From Homarus americanus (taxonomy: Eukaryota; Arthropoda; Malacostraca; Decapoda; Nephropidae): a stretch of 64,000 bases of DNA. The stretch is from positions 4,190,654 to 4,254,653 of the forward strand of contig NW_024738608.1 in assembly GCF_018991925.1 (NCBI RefSeq), given 5' to 3'. The notes under the pieces were generated by a model. The model worked only from the letters and a program-made list of their open reading frames with translations. It did not search any database and was not told where the DNA came from. Every line of letters begins with the position of its first letter. The first letter of the stretch is position 1. Position numbers and translations under genes: made by a program. Below, piece after piece: positions 61,479-64,000 of the stretch.

Positions 61479-61894
61479 TGTTAACGGCATGATGCTGCTC
61501 CGTTAATTACAGTAGGAAACCCGTTAACGAGATCCCTATTAATTAAGAGAGCTTATTTTGTATACTTATACGCAATAAAATTAAAACTGAATATAACTGA
61601 TGAAAAAATCCCTAACTGTCATATACAAAATCCCTCCCTTAATCCTCTATGTAATCCTATTTATTTATGGATTTTTTTTTCAAACTATATCCAATGTTTT
61701 TTTTTATCCATATAGGAACCCGTGTTTACCTAACTGATCATTAAATCTTCACACCGATACGCACTCCTCGTTCATTATACATACACACCCTATACCTCGT
61801 TAGTTATGCGCCCTTGTATGTTGTTTAACGCACTCTTTCTTGTTTTTTTTACGCACCCTTTTTCTCTTTCGTACGCACCCCTTGTTCACTGATT

Positions 61895-61912
61895 ACACAC
61901 ACACACACACAC
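61895..61912. repeat. Short (CA)n microsatellite
   Basis: About nine CA units. Confidence 0.9.
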
Positions 61913-61991
61913 TTCCTCATCAAAATCGCCACTCACGCACCCTTCCTCTACATCACGCACCCTTTCTTTCCTACACACACTCCTCCACTTC

Positions 61992-62374
61992 ACCTACGCA
62001 CACCACCACACCTACTGTACACATCCCTCCACCACACCTACACACCCCTCCACCTCACACACATCCCTCCACCACACCTACACACCCCTCCACCTCACAC
62101 ACATCCCTCCACCACACCTACACATCCCTCCACCACACCTACACATCCCTCCACCACACCTACACATCCCTCCACCACACCCACACACCCCTCCACCACA
62201 CCTACACATCCCTCCACCACACCCACACATCCCCTCCACACCACACCCACACATCCCATCACCACACCTACACATCTCCACCACATACACAACCCTCCAC
62301 CACACCTACACATCCCTCCACCACATACACATCCCTCCACCACACCTACACATCCTCCACCACACCTACACATC
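61992..62374. repeat. 21-bp A/C/T minisatellite, ~18 copies
   Basis: Units of CCACCACACCTACACATCCC + T with CACACCC and CTCACACAC variants. G-free on the + strand. Frames rich in His/Thr/Pro (plus) or Cys/Gly/Val (minus) are artefacts. Confidence 0.94.
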
Positions 62375-62904
62375 CCTAGTATTAAAATATAAACACAGAC
62401 GCCAAAAAACACTGTCGTTATCTCCGCCATGTGTTTTTAGGGAGAGACTAATATGTGTCACTATTTTAAGACCATCAGCCTCTTGCTCTTTTTTTATGAC
62501 AGGTAAGTGAACCGACAACAGTCCTCCCTCACGCCCACCTGCCGCCCACCACAAGAGATCTCGGTGTTGTTGATTTATATTCCAGTTAGATAGGGGGTAT
62601 TAACCTAGGCAGTCTCTCTCTCTCTCTCTCTCCTCCTGGTAGTCCCAATCGCGACACAGATCATTCTTTGTTATGTCGTCTTTGTTTTAGTCGATCTTTA
62701 TCATCATTTACCTCCTTTATTCTTCCTATGTTTCGTCTGTGGTACTTCCTTTTATCAATACTTGCCATCTACTGCATTCACTTCTCTCTGCCTCTCTCTC
62801 GTTAATCATGAGTCCTTACCTCCATATCACGGACTTCTCATTTCGTTAGATAGGGAGTGTTTCATATCTAACGGACTCTAGATATAATGGACTTTTATCT
62901 TTAT
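62375..62904. other. Unassigned DNA with a short CT run
   Basis: (CT)n at 62,612-62,633. Otherwise nothing recognised up to the LINE tail. Confidence 0.45.
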
Positions 62905-63104
62905 AAGAACATAAGAACATAAGAAAGTGGGATACTGCAGGAGGCCGACTGGCCCATACAGGGCAGGTCCCTTTCACACCCATCCCAGCACTTCCATGTG
63001 CCTATCCAACTTCGTCTTGAAGCTCCCTAGCGTCCCCGATCCTACTATAGCACTCGGTAGCCTATTCCACATATCCACAACTCTATTACCAAACCAGTGC
63101 TTGC
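62905..63104 (-). mobile_element. 3' end of a CR1-like LINE: frameshifted C-terminus and octamer tail
   Basis: On the minus strand the conserved LINE C-terminus continues in another frame just past the stop at 63,105: KHWFGNRVVDMWNRLPSAIV, then GSGTLGSFKTKLDRHMEVL, to TGA at 62,974. A short untranslated part follows, ending in three TTCTTATG-type octamers (62,905-62,927). Terminal short tandem repeats are a hallmark of CR1/L2-type LINEs, and CR1 itself ends in an octamer of the ATTCTRTG type. Confidence 0.75.
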
Positions 63105-64000
63105 CTATATCCTTTTGAATCGGAATTTATCTAATTTAAAGCCATTTGTTCTAGTTATTTCGTTATTACTGAGCTTCAGAACATCTTCCATTTTACCCTT
63201 GTTAATCCCACTTACCCACTTGAACACCTCTATCATATCTCCCCTAACTCTACGCCTCTCTAATGAATGCAAGCCTAAGCTTTTCAGTCTTTCTTCATAT
63301 GGAAGGTTTCTAATATTATGGATCATTTTTGTCATTCTTCTTTGTACTCTCTCCAAAGAATCTATGTCCATTCTATAATAAGGACACCAGAATTGAACCG
63401 CATAATCCATGTGTGGCCTCACTAATGCTAGGTAAAGTTTCAAGATAACGTCAGCAGTTCTGTTACTCACACTCCTAGATATGAACCCAAGAATCCTGTT
63501 TGCCTTGTTGCGAACGCTAATACATTGTTTTCTAGGTTTCAAGTCGTTGCTAACAAATACACCTAGATCTTTTTCACAATCTGAGTTTTCTATTTCCGTG
63601 TTACCTAGTTTATACTTAACGTTTGTATTCGTCTTCCCTATCTGTAGTACCTTGCATTTATCAGTATTAAAATTCATTTGCCAGTCTACTGACCACTCAT
63701 GTAAGGTATCTAGATCTCTTTGAAGGTGTTCAAAGTCACTGTCTGAATTTATCACTCTCCCCATTTTGGTATCATCTGCAAATTTACTAATCCTACTAGT
63801 TATACCTAAATCAAGATCATTAATGAATATAACAAACAGCAGAGGGCCTAATACAGATCCCTGGGGAACTCCGCTTTTGACCGCACCCCAGTCTGACTTA
63901 AATCCATTTATGCTGACTCTTTGTTTCCTACCAGTTAACCATGACCTAATCCATTTTAATAATGATCCACCTATTCCATGTGCTTCTACCTTCCTTATCA
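63105..64000 (-). CDS. CR1/Jockey-type LINE reverse transcriptase, partial
   Basis: Open minus-strand frame of about 298 codons from the window edge to TAG at 63,105. It encodes the palm and thumb of a non-LTR reverse transcriptase: KWIRSWLTGRKQRVSINGF, SGVPQGSVLGPLLFVIFIND (motif B region), KFADDTKM (motif C; FADD in place of YADD), DLDTLHEWSVDWQMNFNTDK, CKVLQIGK, and DYAVQFWCPYYRMDIDSLER further on. These motifs are established for CR1, Rex and Jockey-like LINEs. The first catalytic Asp and the endonuclease lie outside the window. No stop interrupts it, but the true C-terminus is shifted by a single-base frameshift near 63,105-63,112, so this copy is probably inactive although young. Confidence 0.93.
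   Translation of the reverse strand, partial: IRKVEAHGIGGSLLKWIRSWLTGRKQRVSINGFKSDWGAVKSGVPQGSVLGPLLFVIFINDLDLGITSRISKFADDTKMGRVINSDSDFEHLQRDLDTLHEWSVDWQMNFNTDKCKVLQIGKTNTNVKYKLGNTEIENSDCEKDLGVFVSNDLKPRKQCISVRNKANRILGFISRSVSNRTADVILKLYLALVRPHMDYAVQFWCPYYRMDIDSLERVQRRMTKMIHNIRNLPYEERLKSLGLHSLERRRVRGDMIEVFKWVSGINKGKMEDVLKLSNNEITRTNGFKLDKFRFKRI

Overview
This is eukaryotic, almost entirely non-coding DNA, most likely from an arthropod and probably a decapod crustacean. Evidence for arthropod origin: (TTAGG)n, the ancestral arthropod telomere repeat, occurs as interstitial blocks on both strands (about 13,710, 18,165, 26,850 and 30,668). Evidence for a decapod: an extreme load of CA/TG, GA/CT, TA, AAT and GAT microsatellites, many minisatellites, tRNA-derived SINE remnants and degenerate LINEs. 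The assignment to Decapoda is inference. No operon, Shine-Dalgarno pattern, CRISPR array, rRNA, intact tRNA or complete recognisable protein-coding gene was found.

Layout. 1-13,700: AT-rich single-copy DNA broken by microsatellites and minisatellites (45 bp at 1-275, 26 bp at 3,872-4,205, GC-rich 20 bp near 12,900, C/A-rich near 13,231), with one unidentified exon-like minus-strand ORF at 9,715-9,932. 14,138-17,245: a roughly 3-kb array of a 25-bp unit made almost only of A and C on the + strand, with diverged duplicated blocks on both sides of a homogeneous core. 17,400-37,600: more satellites, including GAT, TTAGG, a 17-bp array at 29,548-30,310, a 25-bp array at 32,130-32,960, a 1.4-kb polypyrimidine stretch at 33,538-34,985 and some of the longest TG and GA runs. 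37,690-38,300: a promoter-like patch (CRE palindrome, CCAAT box, CpG-rich DNA) followed by an exon-like ORF coding for a hydrophobic helix. 39,200-55,000: the quietest part, AT-rich and intron-like, holding a tRNA-SINE, a short TA-flanked MITE, a diverged inverted repeat (46,980/48,725) and four minus-strand exon-like segments between 46,783 and 43,355. 56,185-59,420: a minisatellite followed by a 5'-truncated, frameshifted LINE with reverse transcriptase and RNase H, and then related minisatellite-like DNA. 59,400-62,900: AT-rich DNA with a cluster of inverted and direct repeats, a CCAAT/CRE-type patch and a 21-bp satellite. 62,905-64,000: the 3' half of a second, CR1-like LINE that runs off the window.

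The elements that can be assigned to a known class are transposable-element remnants and satellites. The exon-like segments are inferences from open frame, splice-like borders and base composition; I could not name their proteins. I found no convincing new multi-gene system. The most unusual items are the organised repeat arrays, the LINE lying between two minisatellite-like stretches, the paired CRE duplication, and the inverted ~85-bp repeat carrying a YY1-like core.
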